Assembly: GCA_029204225.1 (NCBI GenBank)
Contig: CM055103.1
Span: forward strand, 8,078,866-8,142,865
Length of the DNA: 64,000 nt
Source of the DNA: Diphasiastrum complanatum
Lineage: Eukaryota > Streptophyta > Lycopodiopsida > Lycopodiales > Lycopodiaceae
Direction: 5' to 3'
Position numbers and translations under genes: made by a program. Below are positions 1-12,139 of the stretch, one piece after another. The notes under the pieces are model-generated. The model searched no databases, was not told the DNA's origin, and saw nothing but the letters and a program-made list of their open reading frames with translations. The first letter of the stretch is position 1; every line of letters starts with the position of its first letter.

Positions 1-50
1 AGCTTATCGTATTTGGTTGGTCTTATTTTCCACATTTGAAGCATGAATAA

Positions 51-1841
51 TATAAACTCTTTCAAGTTTTTTGTGATTTCAATGTTGACAACATTCCACC
101 TTGTACTTGCGCTTACAATAAACGTTTTAAAGAGTTCAATGTTGAAATTTTTCGGCATGTTGTCTCGATGGATACTGGAATTATTAGAAGCAAAGTTTTA
201 AATAATGACTTGAACAAAGGTCTTAATCATATCCCATTGCGCCAGTCTAATATAAGTGAGGTGTCTTTAAAACTTTATCGTGGATGGTTTGAATTGGCAA
301 GTTTTTTGCCTACTTATCAAAATATTGATCATGAGATTGTTATGGAACATGCCTTGATTTGCAAAGATGTTGTTACAAACTTTTTGAAAAATACCAAGTG
401 GCTACATGGAAAAAGGGTTATGAGTAACAAACTTACAAATGCCATTGATGAACGTAATTGGATTACTACCAATCTATATATTAATGGTCTAAATAAGGTG
501 CAACATAACCCGTGTTTTATGTGCATCTACTTTGTAAGAAGTTTGGCTTTGGTTAGACTGTCTAGTCCTGATTTTGTCCCGTTTCCAAATGAAAATGATA
601 ATACACTAGATGTGGCTATGATTACTTTTGCTACTAAAATACCTGATTTTGTAATAGGGAAAGAAGAATTCTCTTTCTTACTTTGTACTTTCAAAGCACA
701 CAAAAATGCGTTCAGATGGATTACAAATGCACATGACTGCTATTTTTCAAAGGTGGCCACGTTTATTTCTGGAGCTCTTGGTATACTGACTCCTCTCCTT
801 ATGGAGAGAGCAAGCCTTAAGGCAACTTTATACCGGAGTATCCTAAATGTGGATACTAACCTATTCTAGCAGTGCGACTCATCCACTGAATTTTATCTTA
901 ATGTGCCTAACAAAATCACTTCCATGTGGTCCACTGACAAAGCAAAATGCTATGAAAATATTACTCTTTATGGTCCGGATGGGCTAAAAATTATAATACG
1001 GAAAATGATAAGGTATGCATTCAAGTCTTGTAAAAACAAAAAGCTTGCCTATCAGTGAAAATTGAGCGTTAAGCAATTTGACTGGAAATGGGTGACCAAT
1101 CAGACTGATAATTGGACTGTGATTGACATAGAACCTCTTTGCCATTATAATGATATACTGATTGACAATTGCATAGTAAGATTAGAAAATAGGACTTGGA
1201 AACAAGTCTGTGGTATTCCTATGGGTTTTGCATGTTCTCCTACATGGTGTAACTGGTATTTGTCATTCTTTGAAATACATTTTATGAAAAGACTGGCCAG
1301 ACTTGGAAAAGTGGAATACCTACATGCCTTCAAGCATACTTTCCATTATATTGATGATATTTGTTTTATAAACAACACAGATGCTCTTGTATTCCTAGAC
1401 AAGATGCAACCTCGTATCGATGATAATGCCTTATGGATCTATCCCTTGGAGTACCTCACTATAGAAAAAGAAGACGCTTCGGATAACACGGTTAATTTTT
1501 TGAATATTACCACTACCTTTGATTCTTTATCAGGAAAGTTTCATATGAAAATTTTTGACAAGAGACGAGAACTTCCGTTTTCGTTCTTTCAGTATATACA
1601 CTTAACTGTGAATAGGCCGATTATGAACTCGTATAAAGTAATTGTCACTCAGATTATTGCTGTCATGTACTGTTGTAGCGAACTGGATACCTTTATGGAT
1701 GAGGTCAAAAACATTGTTCTTGCTTTTCAAAATAATGGCTTCATGAGAGGAAGATTGTATGAGATTTTAAACAACCTGTTTTTACGTGAATTGTTCCCCG
1801 GGCTCAAGTTTACTTTACCAAAAAAAGCTAAATTTCTTTAG
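51..1841 (+). pseudogene. Penelope-like retroelement reverse transcriptase, two in-frame stops
   Basis: One reading frame runs through the whole span and is broken only by TAG at 867-869 and TGA at 1056-1058; a TAA at 48-50 closes it upstream. An early C-T-C and H-V...D-T-G-I-I...G motif resembles the N-terminal block of Penelope-like RTs. The part between the stops has D-K-A-K-C-Y-E-N-I (probable motif A). Then come G-I-P-M-G-F-A-C-S-P (motif B, near 1213), Y-I-D-D (catalytic motif C, near 1350) and N-F-L-N-I (next block, near 1495). The frame ends shortly after the thumb region and no C-terminal GIY-YIG nuclease follows. This fits clades that lack the nuclease or carry it at the N terminus, which would lie outside the window. 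No LTRs are visible. The family call is confident; the clade is not. The stops make it a probable dead copy. Confidence 0.82.
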
Positions 1842-1843
1842 GT

Positions 1844-1888
1844 GGGCAGTTAGCACTCCATCTCAGGGGTGCTAACTGCCCCCTGAGA
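1844..1888 (+). other. Overlapping inverted repeats just 3' of the Penelope-like RT (pseudoknot-capable)
   Basis: Two perfect inverted repeats overlap. GGGCAGTTAGCAC (1844-1856) pairs with 1869-1881, and TCTCAGGGG (1861-1869) pairs with 1880-1888. Using both needs an interleaved H-type pseudoknot; otherwise they are alternative hairpins. They begin three bases after the RT stop. A role in template recognition or 3' end formation is only inference. I looked for a hammerhead core here because Penelope-like elements can carry one, and did not find it. Confidence 0.7.
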
Positions 1889-1915
1889 GACTTTGTTGAT
1901 GCGTATGGTTGGTGG

Positions 1916-3440
<1,525 letters not shown>

Positions 3441-3693
3441 TCAACCACTGTTACAGTTCGTCACAGATGTTTGTTCTTTCTTTGCCCATCTTCGAGCTCT
3501 CGGGCTCCTTGACATAGGATGAACTGTTGTTGTTCTCCTGTGTATTCTGTGCAGATTTGTTTCTCGGGTTCTGGCGACAATCCACGATTGCGTGACCCTT
3601 CTTGTGGTAGTGAATAGCTTCCAAAATGTCATTTGGCCACATGTCCCAAACTTGACCTAAATTGGAAGCTTCTAGATATTTTGATTGTACCAA
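3441..3693 (-). pseudogene. Ty1/copia gag fragment (zinc-knuckle region)
   Basis: Read on the minus strand this encodes a Y-H-K-K-G-H-A-I-V-D-C stretch followed by N-P-R-N-K and a Ser/Glu-rich tail. That resembles a copia Gag nucleocapsid knuckle in which the first cysteines are lost. The piece at 35744-35944 has the same tail pattern (D-C-Y-Q-N-P-R-N-K, then S-S-Y-V-E-E-P-E-S-S), so both belong to one copia family. No pol sequence is attached; the fragment abuts a gypsy LTR on its right. Confidence 0.6.
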
Positions 3694-4290
3694 AATAAAA
3701 GATAAGAAAAATTAGGCTATATATAGATTTCAAAAAAAGTAAATGCATATCACCATTCTCTATTTTTATAGATTCAGTTCTAGAGATAGCTTACTCTTTT
3801 TCTCTCTCTCCCTTTCTCTCTCATAAAAACTATAATAACATGCAATCCCAATAATATTCAGATCCAACAATTAGCAAAATCCAGAGAAAGCATGAGAGAT
3901 GGAGGAAAAGTGATAGAGAGCAAGGACATTCATCAATCCATTTTACAAGAGAACCAATCTACTTTATTGAAATGAGGAAGTGAACATGTGCAGGAACTCG
4001 AGTTGGTCCCTTTTTATAATAGAGAGGAGGACCTTGGCCTTTGAATCCTATTGGTCCATTTCTGCCTCCCTAATTATTCAAATATAAAAAAGAGTGGAAA
4101 CCATTCAAATTGGAGGGAAACCCAACTTTATTCACTAACTTGACATTTAGGCCCTGCAGCATTAAAAGTCCCGCAAAAAGACTTAAAGTCCTTTTATTGA
4201 CTTGTAACTAATCCAATAACTATGTGATCATCGGGTTGGACTTACACACGCAGGGTTAGGGTTGTCTTGGGATCCACAAACCCTCCAACA
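3694..4290 (-). repeat. Ty3/gypsy LTR remnant, minus orientation
   Basis: On the minus strand the LTR begins TGTTGGAGGG at 4290, preceded by a purine-rich GGTGGGGGATAC tract. The gypsy 3' LTR at 59960 begins similarly (TGTTGGGGG), and the ORF on the internal side is homologous to that element's 3' ORF. A TATA-like ATTATAAAAAGGG reads on the minus strand at about 4007-4020. The left boundary is approximate because no matching partner LTR is present. Confidence 0.6.
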
Positions 4291-4340
4291 GTATCCCCCA
4301 CCAAAACTGGTGGCGGTCCCACGACACCTGCAAGATGCAG

Positions 4341-4865
4341 TTATTTGGGACTTTTATTAGCTTCACGATGAATTTTTATGAAATGGTACTGTATCTTCTC
4401 CATAAAGTCGAGTCTGACAGTATTAAAATCCAAATTATGTGGCAAAAAACAACGATGGGCTCCTGCAATCCACTTTGAGGTCGTCCAAGATGTGAAGCGA
4501 GATTCCCAGGAGTCTTCCATCATTGTTGCACGAAAATATAAACGAACAACCGGTAGCTGATCTTTGATATATTCTGAGGCCATTGGCTTATATGGATCGA
4601 ATGCCAGAGGAGGAAGACAATCATCCCATCTGGTTGCCACTAATGCCAACAGAGTTAAACCTTTTGCAAACATTGTTAATTGTCGCATTGTCGGATCGGA
4701 AGAGTGGATATACTCCCGCTGGTATGCTTGTAACACCCGGTGGAAAGCCACTGATATCGACCACTGATATGGCTGATGAATGATTGGCCAATTGGGCATA
4801 TGGATTGTGATTTTGTCCATAGCCAATCCCAAATCCTTCCATTTATTCCTTCTCGGCATTGGCAC
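4341..4865 (-). pseudogene. C-terminal module of the gypsy 3' accessory ORF
   Basis: A 174-codon open frame. Its C-terminal half matches the protein encoded at 59629-59913 by eye. Shared positions include F-D-P-x-K, A-S, D-Q-L-P-V, Y-x-R-A, R-F-x-x-W, G-x-H and R-L-x-F-M-E. In both places the module ends a few dozen bases before a TGTTGG LTR start, so it is the last coding part of this gypsy lineage. Function is unknown. Here the module is detached from the rest of its element; a copia pol in the opposite orientation starts about 50 bp to the right. Confidence 0.65.
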
Positions 4866-4917
4866 ATAACAGGAATCTGCACGCTAATTGATTGGCGAGG
4901 GCTGGCCATATGCATAT

Positions 4918-6676
4918 GCTTGAAGAAGGCTCAAATACTCCAACAATCAAGAAGAAGATGGCTGAGGAGCAAAATCTTGATTTCGAGAAGGAGCTTATGG
5001 AGGAGCAAGCACCAAACCCACCTATCACACAAGGAGGTCTTCAAGGGCAAAAGTGGAGCCATCAAGGCTCACATATCAAGGCAAAGGGCAGCAAGTTGAG
5101 GGTATCTCATCTACTTCTTATGCTTTATCTAGTTTTGAAAAATTATCTACTGTTAAAGAAGCATTGAACTCCAAAGAATGGTATAAAGCTATGTTGGATG
5201 AGTATAATGCCTTGATTGAGAATGAAACTTGGTTGCTTGTTGATAGACGTCAAAGGAATGTAATAGGATGCAAGTGGGTCTTCAAGCTTAAGTTGAATGC
5301 AAATGGGAGTGTTAACAAACATAAAGCAAGATTAGTTGCAAAAGGTTATGCTCAAGAGAGAGGGATAGACTATGAGAAAACTTTTGCACCTGTGGCCAAG
5401 ATGGTCACAATAAGGCTAATCATTGCACTTGCATCACATTTTGGATGGATCCTATGTCAAATGGATGTATCTAATGCTTTCTTGAACGGTTTTTTGGAAG
5501 AGGATATCTATATGGAACAGCCACAAGGGTTCATCAAGCATGGAATGGAGAACAAAGTATGCCATCTCCAAAGAAGCATCTATGGCTTGAAGCAAGCCTC
5601 GAGATCTTGGAATTCAAGATTACATTGCTATCTTATTTCACCTTCTTTTGTTTAAAGTGAATATGATCCCACTATTTACATTAAGTTTGATGATGTTGGT
5701 ATTGTACTTTTACTCATTTATGTAGATGATATCATCATTAGTGGAAATAGTGTTGATGGTATTGAAAAGTTCAAGATAGATCTATTCTTAGAGTTCAAGA
5801 TGGTAAATCTAGGGTGTCTTCACTTCATCTTAGGCATATAGGTACTTAGAGGATCTGATTTTATCTTTATAAGTCAAGTAAACTATGCTCAAAGTCTTTT
5901 GAAGAAGTTTAAGATGGAAGAATACAAAAGTGTTGACACACCAATGGAGCAAGATATAAAAGTGCCAAATGAAGATGATGAAGAATCCTTCATGGACATC
6001 ACTTTGTTTAGGCAACTTATAGGCTCCTTAATGTGGATCACTATAACTAGACCAGATCTTAGCTTTAGTGTATGTAGTTTGAGCCAATCCATGCAAAAAC
6101 CATTGAATATGCATTGGAAAAAGACTAAGAGGATTCTAAGATACATCTCGGGTATTTGGGATTCTATATAGAGGAGATGTGATTAACCTCCATGCATTTA
6201 GTGATTCAGATTTTGCAGGGGACAAGAGGGATAGGAAATGAACAAGTGCCTATTCAACTTTCATAGGAGAAGGTGTGGTTTCATGGCTTTCCAAAAAGCA
6301 AGAAAGTATATCTCTATCTTCAACCGAGGCCGAGTACAAAGCTTTGACAACCACTACAAAGGAGGTACTTTGGATCAAGAGACTATTGGTGGAGCTAAAG
6401 ATCATGAATTCAGAGGAGGCACCAATCATCTACAATGACAATATATCAGCCCAATACCTTGCATCTAACCCAATCTTCCATGCAAGATTTAAACACATTG
6501 AGATATGCCATCACTTTGTGAGAGAAATGGTGCAAGCCAAGGAGATTGCTTTGGAGCATGTTCCAAGAAATGAATGTGTAGATGATCTACTTACTAAATC
6601 ACTTCAAAAGACACCTTTTATGAAGTTCAGATCATCACTTGGAGTGATTGGTAAAGCAATGATTGAACCAAACTAG
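4918..6676 (+). pseudogene. Ty1/copia pol relic: RT, connection and RNase H
   Basis: The first 130 bp encode the integrase-RT linker in shifting frames (E-P-S-R-L-T-Y-Q). RT follows with G-C-K-W-V-F-K, A-R-L-V-A-K-G, Q-M-D-V-S-N-A-F-L-N-G (motif A) and L-Y-G-L-K-Q-A. A TAA at 5653 splits the frame before Y-V-D-D (about 5719) and a TAG follows 'HFILGI'. RNase H segments run to 6676, with S-S-T-E-A-E-Y-K-A in another frame from a frameshift near 6170-6275. Gag, protease and integrase are missing, so the copy is 5'-truncated. Wording is closest to the complete copia at 20517-26383. Confidence 0.9.
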
Positions 6677-6680
6677 ATAG

Positions 6681-7090
6681 TGAGGAGGAGTGTTAAAAAT
6701 TCACAATTCTAGCCTGATTAGTTTTGGTCATATGACTTGTAAATAGTTAGATGGTCATGATGTGGCTTGTCACACGTGCCAAATAGCATAGGATTCCATT
6801 CATAAGGATGTTCTCAAGTTGACCTAAGTGATGTAACCTTTGGAATGAGTCCAAATCATGCTTAGATACAAGAGAGAAAAAGTAGGAGCTATTTTTGGTA
6901 GTTTTTACATTGTTGAGGGATCAGCAAGATTCCAACCCTAAGTTGGTAGGGATGAAAGATCCACCAAAATTAGCATTTTTGACATTCCATTTCTTGGTGC
7001 ATCATTACACATGAAAACCAATAACAATATTGTGATCAATTGCAATAATATTTTGATAATGGCAATCAATGTACTACAAAATTGCTGCTT
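6681..7090 (+). repeat. Copia polypurine tract and 3' LTR start
   Basis: TGAGGAGGAG (6681-6690) directly precedes TGTTAAAAATTC at 6691. This is the same PPT-LTR layout as at 25716-25725, where the LTR starts TGTTAGAATT. The LTR has an ACACGTG box at 6774-6780. Its right end is not identifiable; it is set here at the last AT-rich text before unrelated sequence. Confidence 0.65.
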
Positions 7091-7254
7091 TCGCAGTCTC
7101 TCGAACTTGATATATATATACGATAGAACTATAACTTAAGTCTAATCTACTCATCGACGTCATCATCGTCATGACATCCGTTCTGCATGAATACAAGCAA
7201 AAAAGACACATTAGTATTTAATGTTTGACTAACGGTTAAGAGTGAACACGTTTT

Positions 7255-8063
7255 TATAGCAATAACATACGAATAATATAAAATTTAAATGATTCAAAAA
7301 AACTTAAATGACCCTCACTCTTCAATTTATCGACTAATGTCTCATATGATTCCCTAAAGACATAGTTGTACTCTTCTTTAGTTGGTAGACATCCATAGTC
7401 CGCCAACTATCCATTAAATTTAAGTTTAAATTAGTTTAACTAGGTGGAGCAACTAGTCATAGTGCATATTAAAAAGAAAATCATATGAAATCAAAGACAA
7501 TTTATTAGAGTTTTGATTCACTTACCATGCTTGCTTGCAAGTCTGCCTTCCTGCTCGAGCCTAGTTTAGGATTCCTTACTCCATGCATCCTAGTTGCCAT
7601 GACATCTTTTTGAATCTTGTACTTTTTTGGTGTTTTTTCATCATTTTTTACTATGTCCCAATCTGCCCTTGAACACCAATGGGGTTTAGATAACGCATCC
7701 CTATAAGCTCATCGTACTATATCACGACGATGTCTTATCCACAAGCTCATATGTTTATATATTTCTTTCATGTCAAATTTCACTTCTGGTAAAGTGTTGG
7801 CATAAAGAATACATTCTATCCATAACCACCCTCCCCTTACGATTAGTGATTATATTCCCTTCCGAATCCGCGTCGTAGTAGGGATTCATGGAGGACTCTT
7901 TGGAAGGGGCGGATTGAGGGAGCCACGGCCGCTTGTGAGGGACCACCCTCGCCTTGGCTAAGCATCGAATTTTGCAATTTTGTTTTTTGCTTGGGAGTGT
8001 TAGTGATGCAAATAAATTCGAAACATAACTTCCCGAGCTCTCACCACTACTGGACCCCGACAT
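7255..8063 (-). pseudogene. Unidentified intron-bearing gene relic
   Basis: Minus-strand reading starts with an ATG at 8063-8061 (M-S-G-S-S-S-G-E-S-S-G) and stays open to about 7773. A one-base shift leads to a second open stretch (M-K-E-I-Y-K-H-M-S-L-W-I) with one internal TGA, continuing to ATG|GTAAGT at 7526/7525. An intron of 119 bp (7407-7525) ends in AG. The next exon continues in phase (L-A-D-Y-G-C-L-P-T-K-E-E-Y) to a stop near 7255. The continuous frame across canonical splice sites argues for a once-real gene. I do not recognise the family; an accessory gene of a CACTA-type transposon is possible because a CACTA relic lies 1 kb away. Confidence 0.45.
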
Positions 8064-8078
8064 GATTACTACATACAA

Positions 8079-9070
8079 TACATTACAAGAACCCTAATGC
8101 TTGAATGTAAAACCTTAATCCATAAATATATTAAAATGAAGTAGGAAAGAAAATCAATTACAAAACTTTAATGCATATTAGAGTTAGACTTTCACACCTG
8201 TGATAACAAAAAAAGGATTAACATGTGTTTATAATCTTTGCAATAGAATCATATAAGAATCGTATATCTAAAAATTAAAACATGAGAATCAAATAAGAAT
8301 CATATTATCTAAATATCAAAAGATAAGAATCAACATATTTAAAAATTGACTAGTTTTATGCTATTTGTGTTTTGTACTTGTGCATATATACAACAGTTTA
8401 TCACAAAGAGATGAATTACATTTAGATCAGTTTAGCGATGAAGACACTACTCAAGTCAACAGAGTAAATAATAAACATGTTTCCATGTTCATAAAGAATT
8501 TGTTATTGTAAGTTAAACACGACTTCAAATATTATACTAAAGTGACATGTACTCGATTTTTGTTTCTCACAGAAAAACTATTTTCAAGATAAAATATGGT
8601 GCATATGTGTCAAGTTTGATGGTCAAAAGATGCGTGAAAGACGCATTGTTGAAAAAATCATTTGTGAAAGTTTGGACGAAAAAATGAGGGTCAACCATCA
8701 AATTTGGAAGACGTTGAAGTTTGTTAACTTTATGTGATTGTTTTTTATTATAATGCTCGTCAATCTATGTACGTCACTTGTTAAATTTGTTTAATGTGTG
8801 TAGCCAATAAATCAAATGCCATTTCACGAAGTTGATCCATCCGTGTTTAGTTACAATCAACGTCGAGTTTTGATAGACATGAGAGAACAAAGAATGAAAC
8901 AAATTCAAGATGCAAATACAATTGGAGAAAAGAGTGATGCACTTGTTCTAATGATGATGATGATGAGGTATAACACGATGAAGCAATGCACAATATATTT
9001 GAATTTTACTTTGAAACAAATGTGATGCTACGCACACATCTTCTAATGAAAATGAGATCATGAACAATTC
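8079..9070. other. No convincing gene
   Basis: AT-rich sequence. A 69-codon plus-strand frame at 8816-9025 ends in a Met run from ATG repeats and shows no domain. It may be the decayed 5' part of the CACTA relic that follows. Confidence 0.4.
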
Positions 9071-9385
9071 AACATGGATGAGGACGAGATTCTATTGCAC
9101 AAGGAAACAAATACTCCTTTGTATCTAGGAGGAGTTTAGAGACTAGCTACGTCTTATTCTAAACCTTCAAGCAACATACAAATGGAGTGATCATAGTGTC
9201 ACACCATTATTTGGGTACTTAACGCATAACACAACTTTTTTTATTTTATAGATTATTTACAAGTTGATCACTTTTTCTTTTCTAACAACCCACATTGCTA
9301 TTTTTTTTTTCAGATTATTGCATAGAATACTTCCAAAAGACAAGAAGCAAAAGCTCATGAAGATGCTCGAATTCACAAAGTGGTA
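9071..9385 (+). pseudogene. CACTA (En/Spm) TNP2-like transposase relic with an intron
   Basis: Segments encode E-I-L-L-H-K-E-T-N-T-P-L-Y-L-G and then L-I-L-N-L-Q-A-T-Y-K-W-S-D-H-S-V. This is the P-L-Y-x-G ... L-L-N-L-x ... W-S-D-x-S pattern of plant TNP2 N-terminal regions. If GTACTT (from 9215) to a pyrimidine-rich TTTTTTTCAG (ending 9313) is removed as a 99-bp intron, the frame continues T-P-L-F-G-L-L-H-R-I-L-P-K-D, which is the expected L-L-x-x-x-L-P continuation. A TAG and a frameshift lie before the L-I-L-N-L block. Only this N-terminal piece survives; a gypsy LTR fragment abuts it. Family call from remembered motif pattern. Confidence 0.55.
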
Positions 9386-9787
9386 GAGTTTCCTCCTCTT
9401 TATTAGCATGTGCAATGGAGTACAAGAGGTGCCTTTGTATTCTTGGGAAGGCCCTTGCCTCTTTGCTTCTATTGGCTATTTCATGGAAGGTAGGATTGAA
9501 ATCCTAACCCTTCAACTAAATCTAAGGTGCACAAAGAAGCACACTCCACCTACCACCACTTTGACTTTGACTACTACTTAGAACTTAAACAAAACCTTAT
9601 CAACTTAGACTTTGGGCCTTCTACATTATTTTATTTATATGGCCCAAGTCTATTTTATTCCATAAAACAATATTTACATGTGCTCATTGGGCTATGGGCT
9701 TACGCACGACGCAATATGCCATGGCCCTCACACCTAATTTTCTATTTATTGGCTAATTTTATCTATTTACAAGAAATACCCTCAACA
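9380..9787 (-). repeat. Ty3/gypsy LTR remnant
   Basis: On the minus strand it starts TGTTGAGGGTATTTC at 9787 and resembles the LTR at 59960-60778 over several blocks: an 'agccaat' box, 'ggcaagggccttccc', 'aaaggcacc' and 'aaactctacca'. It is truncated near 9380 where the CACTA relic begins. Preceding internal sequence (GTGCCGAGGGACC) matches the internal 3' end of the 50-60 kb gypsy. Confidence 0.7.
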
Positions 9788-10203
9788 GGGCCCCTGACTT
9801 GAAGTAGTGCTGGTCCCTCGGCACTATGGCATTAGTATGGTCCACACGGGTTTTCTGACAACGCCTTATTAGGTAACTTGTGACTTGAAGGCTTCGACAA
9901 CGAAATCTAGATAAATGGCACATGTGAAAATCATTGGATAAATGCCCATTGCTTTCAGAAGAGGTTGGGAGACTTGGATCTCCAAGGGACGATCTGGGAA
10001 TCAATGAGCATGTTGTAGATCTGGATAGATGAGGGGACGTCGCGTCGGGAGATATGGGTTGGATCGGTCTCATCAGAGGGGCTGGACGGCTGGTTGTTAG
10101 GGTTGGTGGAGGATGTCATGTTGGTCGGTGAATTTTGGTATGTAGGAGAATTACACTTTCCATAGCTCAGCTCCATACCAAATTTTGGAGGGACCTTCTT
10201 CAT
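9788..10203 (-). pseudogene. Gypsy 3' accessory ORF, N-terminal piece fused to element 3' end
   Basis: Minus-strand frames near 10200-9955 encode M-T-S-S-T-N-P ... R-R-D-V-P ... I-D-S-Q-I-V-P-W. This parallels the start of the 3' ORF at 56800 (M-A-S-S-S-S ... Q-R-D-I-P ... I-Q-P-W). Most of the ORF has been deleted: the sequence jumps to the conserved element 3' end (GTGCCGAGGGACC) next to the LTR. It shows that the extra ORF is a normal part of this lineage and not a one-off insertion. Confidence 0.6.
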
Positions 10204-10839
10204 AATTTTCTAAGACCCCAGAGAAGTTGGCAAGAGTTTAGAAGCTGATTTGCCTGCCATGGAAAGGTTAAGAAGGTTATGTGAGGGTTCAACTCTCATA
10301 GGGAGGAAACTCTCGTCCAACTGGCTCATGTTCTCGGACTTTCAAGATCCAACTTTATAGGCAGGTCAATTTGACTATCCTAATTCCATTTATGTTGCTT
10401 GCAAAGGTGGTAAGATGATCTTGATGACATGCAAAGCTTTTGAAGTTTTTGCTTGTCTGAACTCTTGTAGAGGTTCTTTTTGGACTGTTCCTTCACAAGT
10501 AACTCTGACAGAGATTTTTGCAGGTCCATCGAGGTTAGATCTGACTATGGTGAGTCTTGTGATAGTTCTTATGAAGATCTGGTAGTTGATCCATCAGTTT
10601 AAGTGATTTTTATCTTTGTTTTTGCTAATTTTGCGTGAGAATTTAAAGTTTGATTTGCATCCTTAGAAGATTTTTGTTGTTGGATGGTGTCATGCTATCA
10701 TGTTGATCTTATCTCGATTTGGATCTTGCATAGATCTTCTGCAATGGCCATTTGTAGAGTAAGATCGTATCGGTAAGTAATCTACAATGAATTAACATGC
10801 TAGATCTTATGGTGTCCAGTACTTATGCAGTCAGCTACC
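10204..10839 (-). other. Gypsy linker between integrase and the 3' ORF
   Basis: No coding domain. The position equals the 380-bp non-coding linker at 56420-56799 of the better-preserved gypsy, though it is longer here. The left part of that linker (GATGGGTGTATCAAACGG, minus strand near 10840-10857) matches 56430-56450. Confidence 0.5.
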
Positions 10840-11489
10840 GTTGATGGGTGTATCAAACGGTGTTCCATCAAGATTCTCAAGGTGCATGACTCTAGGACCA
10901 AATATCCAACATGAAGATCTTTCTTGTGTAACTAATGATCATGCCATGCCTTGCGATGTTCTTTTTCAGCTAACAATGCATGCACAACTAATAGACGTGA
11001 TTTGCAAAGTTTGTGTGGAGCTTCATGGCATAGTCGCAGAGATTTGGACTCATCAAGATGTTGTGTGGTTGCAACCCTCAGTGATGGTACCAAAAACTCC
11101 ACTGAAATTACCGCATATTGACCATAAACCAATTGAAATGGCATCTGATCAGTGCTTCCCTTGTATGCTATCTTGTAACTTATGTTCCCAATTAGATTTT
11201 ATAGCTTCAATTATTTTCATGATAACGCTACACAAGATCTTGTTGGATAATTTGGCCTGGCCATTACCTCGAGGATAATATGATGTGATGAATCGATGGA
11301 TCATGAGGAATTCTTCCAATGAAATCTTGATGGTTTCATTAAAAAAATGACTTTCGCGATCACTGACTATCTCAACCGGACATTTGAAGTGCACTATGAT
11401 GTGTTGATATAAAAATTTACAGTAGTCCTAGCATCAATCGCTCATACTACCTTGGATTCTACCAACTAGGTGAGATAATTTGTAGCCAT
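10840..11489 (-). pseudogene. Ty3/gypsy integrase fragment
   Basis: The minus strand encodes C-P-V-E-I-V-S-D-R-E-S-H-F (second catalytic Asp), Y-Y-P-R-G-N-G-Q-A (region of the catalytic Glu, here Q-A-K-L), then F-Q-L-V-Y-G and R-L-L-V-V-H-A-L. All are near matches to 55541-56419. The upstream end is A-T-N-Y-L-T-(stop)-L-V-E, corresponding to A-T-D-Y-L-T-K-W-V-E, and is cut exactly where the chimeric copia LTR begins at 11490. So this gypsy was the target of that insertion. Stops and frame changes make it inactive. Confidence 0.85.
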
Positions 11490-12139
11490 TGTGAAAGATT
11501 TCAGATCCTTAAGATCCAATCTACTTGAATGATCTTTGGTTAGAAAGAGAAATACACTACCAATTTCACCAATGTAGAAAAATCAGCATCTACACACAAT
11601 TTGAGATGCAAACACTAATAGAACTTGATCAAACTTGAATGAAATGATTATGTACTGTTGCTGTCCATACAAAACCAGCAAGCTACTGTATTTCACACGT
11701 GTGGATCCAAAAATAACAAATATAGATCATTCTACACATAGAATTGCAAGCAATCACCAAGATAGTGCACCAATGGATAGTAGAACCCAAGAGAACCATG
11801 TATAAGCATGAAATAAGATAGAGAAGAGAGAAGATGACTCTCTCCATGAGTTACATCCTTTTATAGCAGGTCCAAACCCTATTTGACCACTTGTCTTTCC
11901 CACCAAAATGCTAACCCTACCAATTTTGGGTCTAGATTCAATGTACCCAACTTATTCAAATTGAGTCTACTCAAACTCGCATTCTATCTTTCCCACACTT
12001 TCAAAGAGTGTTTATTCAAATGAAATTTAGACTAATGAACTATGAAAAGTCAACCTCTAAGTCTAAAACAAGTTTTGGCCTCAATATGCCAAATATGGAA
12101 ATATTGCAAAATGTGATGAAACTAGTTGAATCTTTCACA
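11490..12139 (-). repeat. 3' LTR of the chimeric copia, with adjacent PPT
   Basis: The LTR is 650 bp and bounded by TGTGAAAGATT...AATCTTTCACA, an 11-bp terminal inversion. On the minus strand GAAGAGGGAG (12149-12140) is the polypurine tract. The pol stop codon TGA (12137-12135) lies inside the first bases of the LTR. An ACACGTGTG box is at about 11695-11703. A related LTR lies at 27011-27316. Confidence 0.88.

Noticed and set aside
168-869. A stand-alone 233-residue protein separate from the RT downstream
   Set aside because: It is in the same frame as the RT, and the interval between them encodes RT motif A, so it is one gene with two stops.
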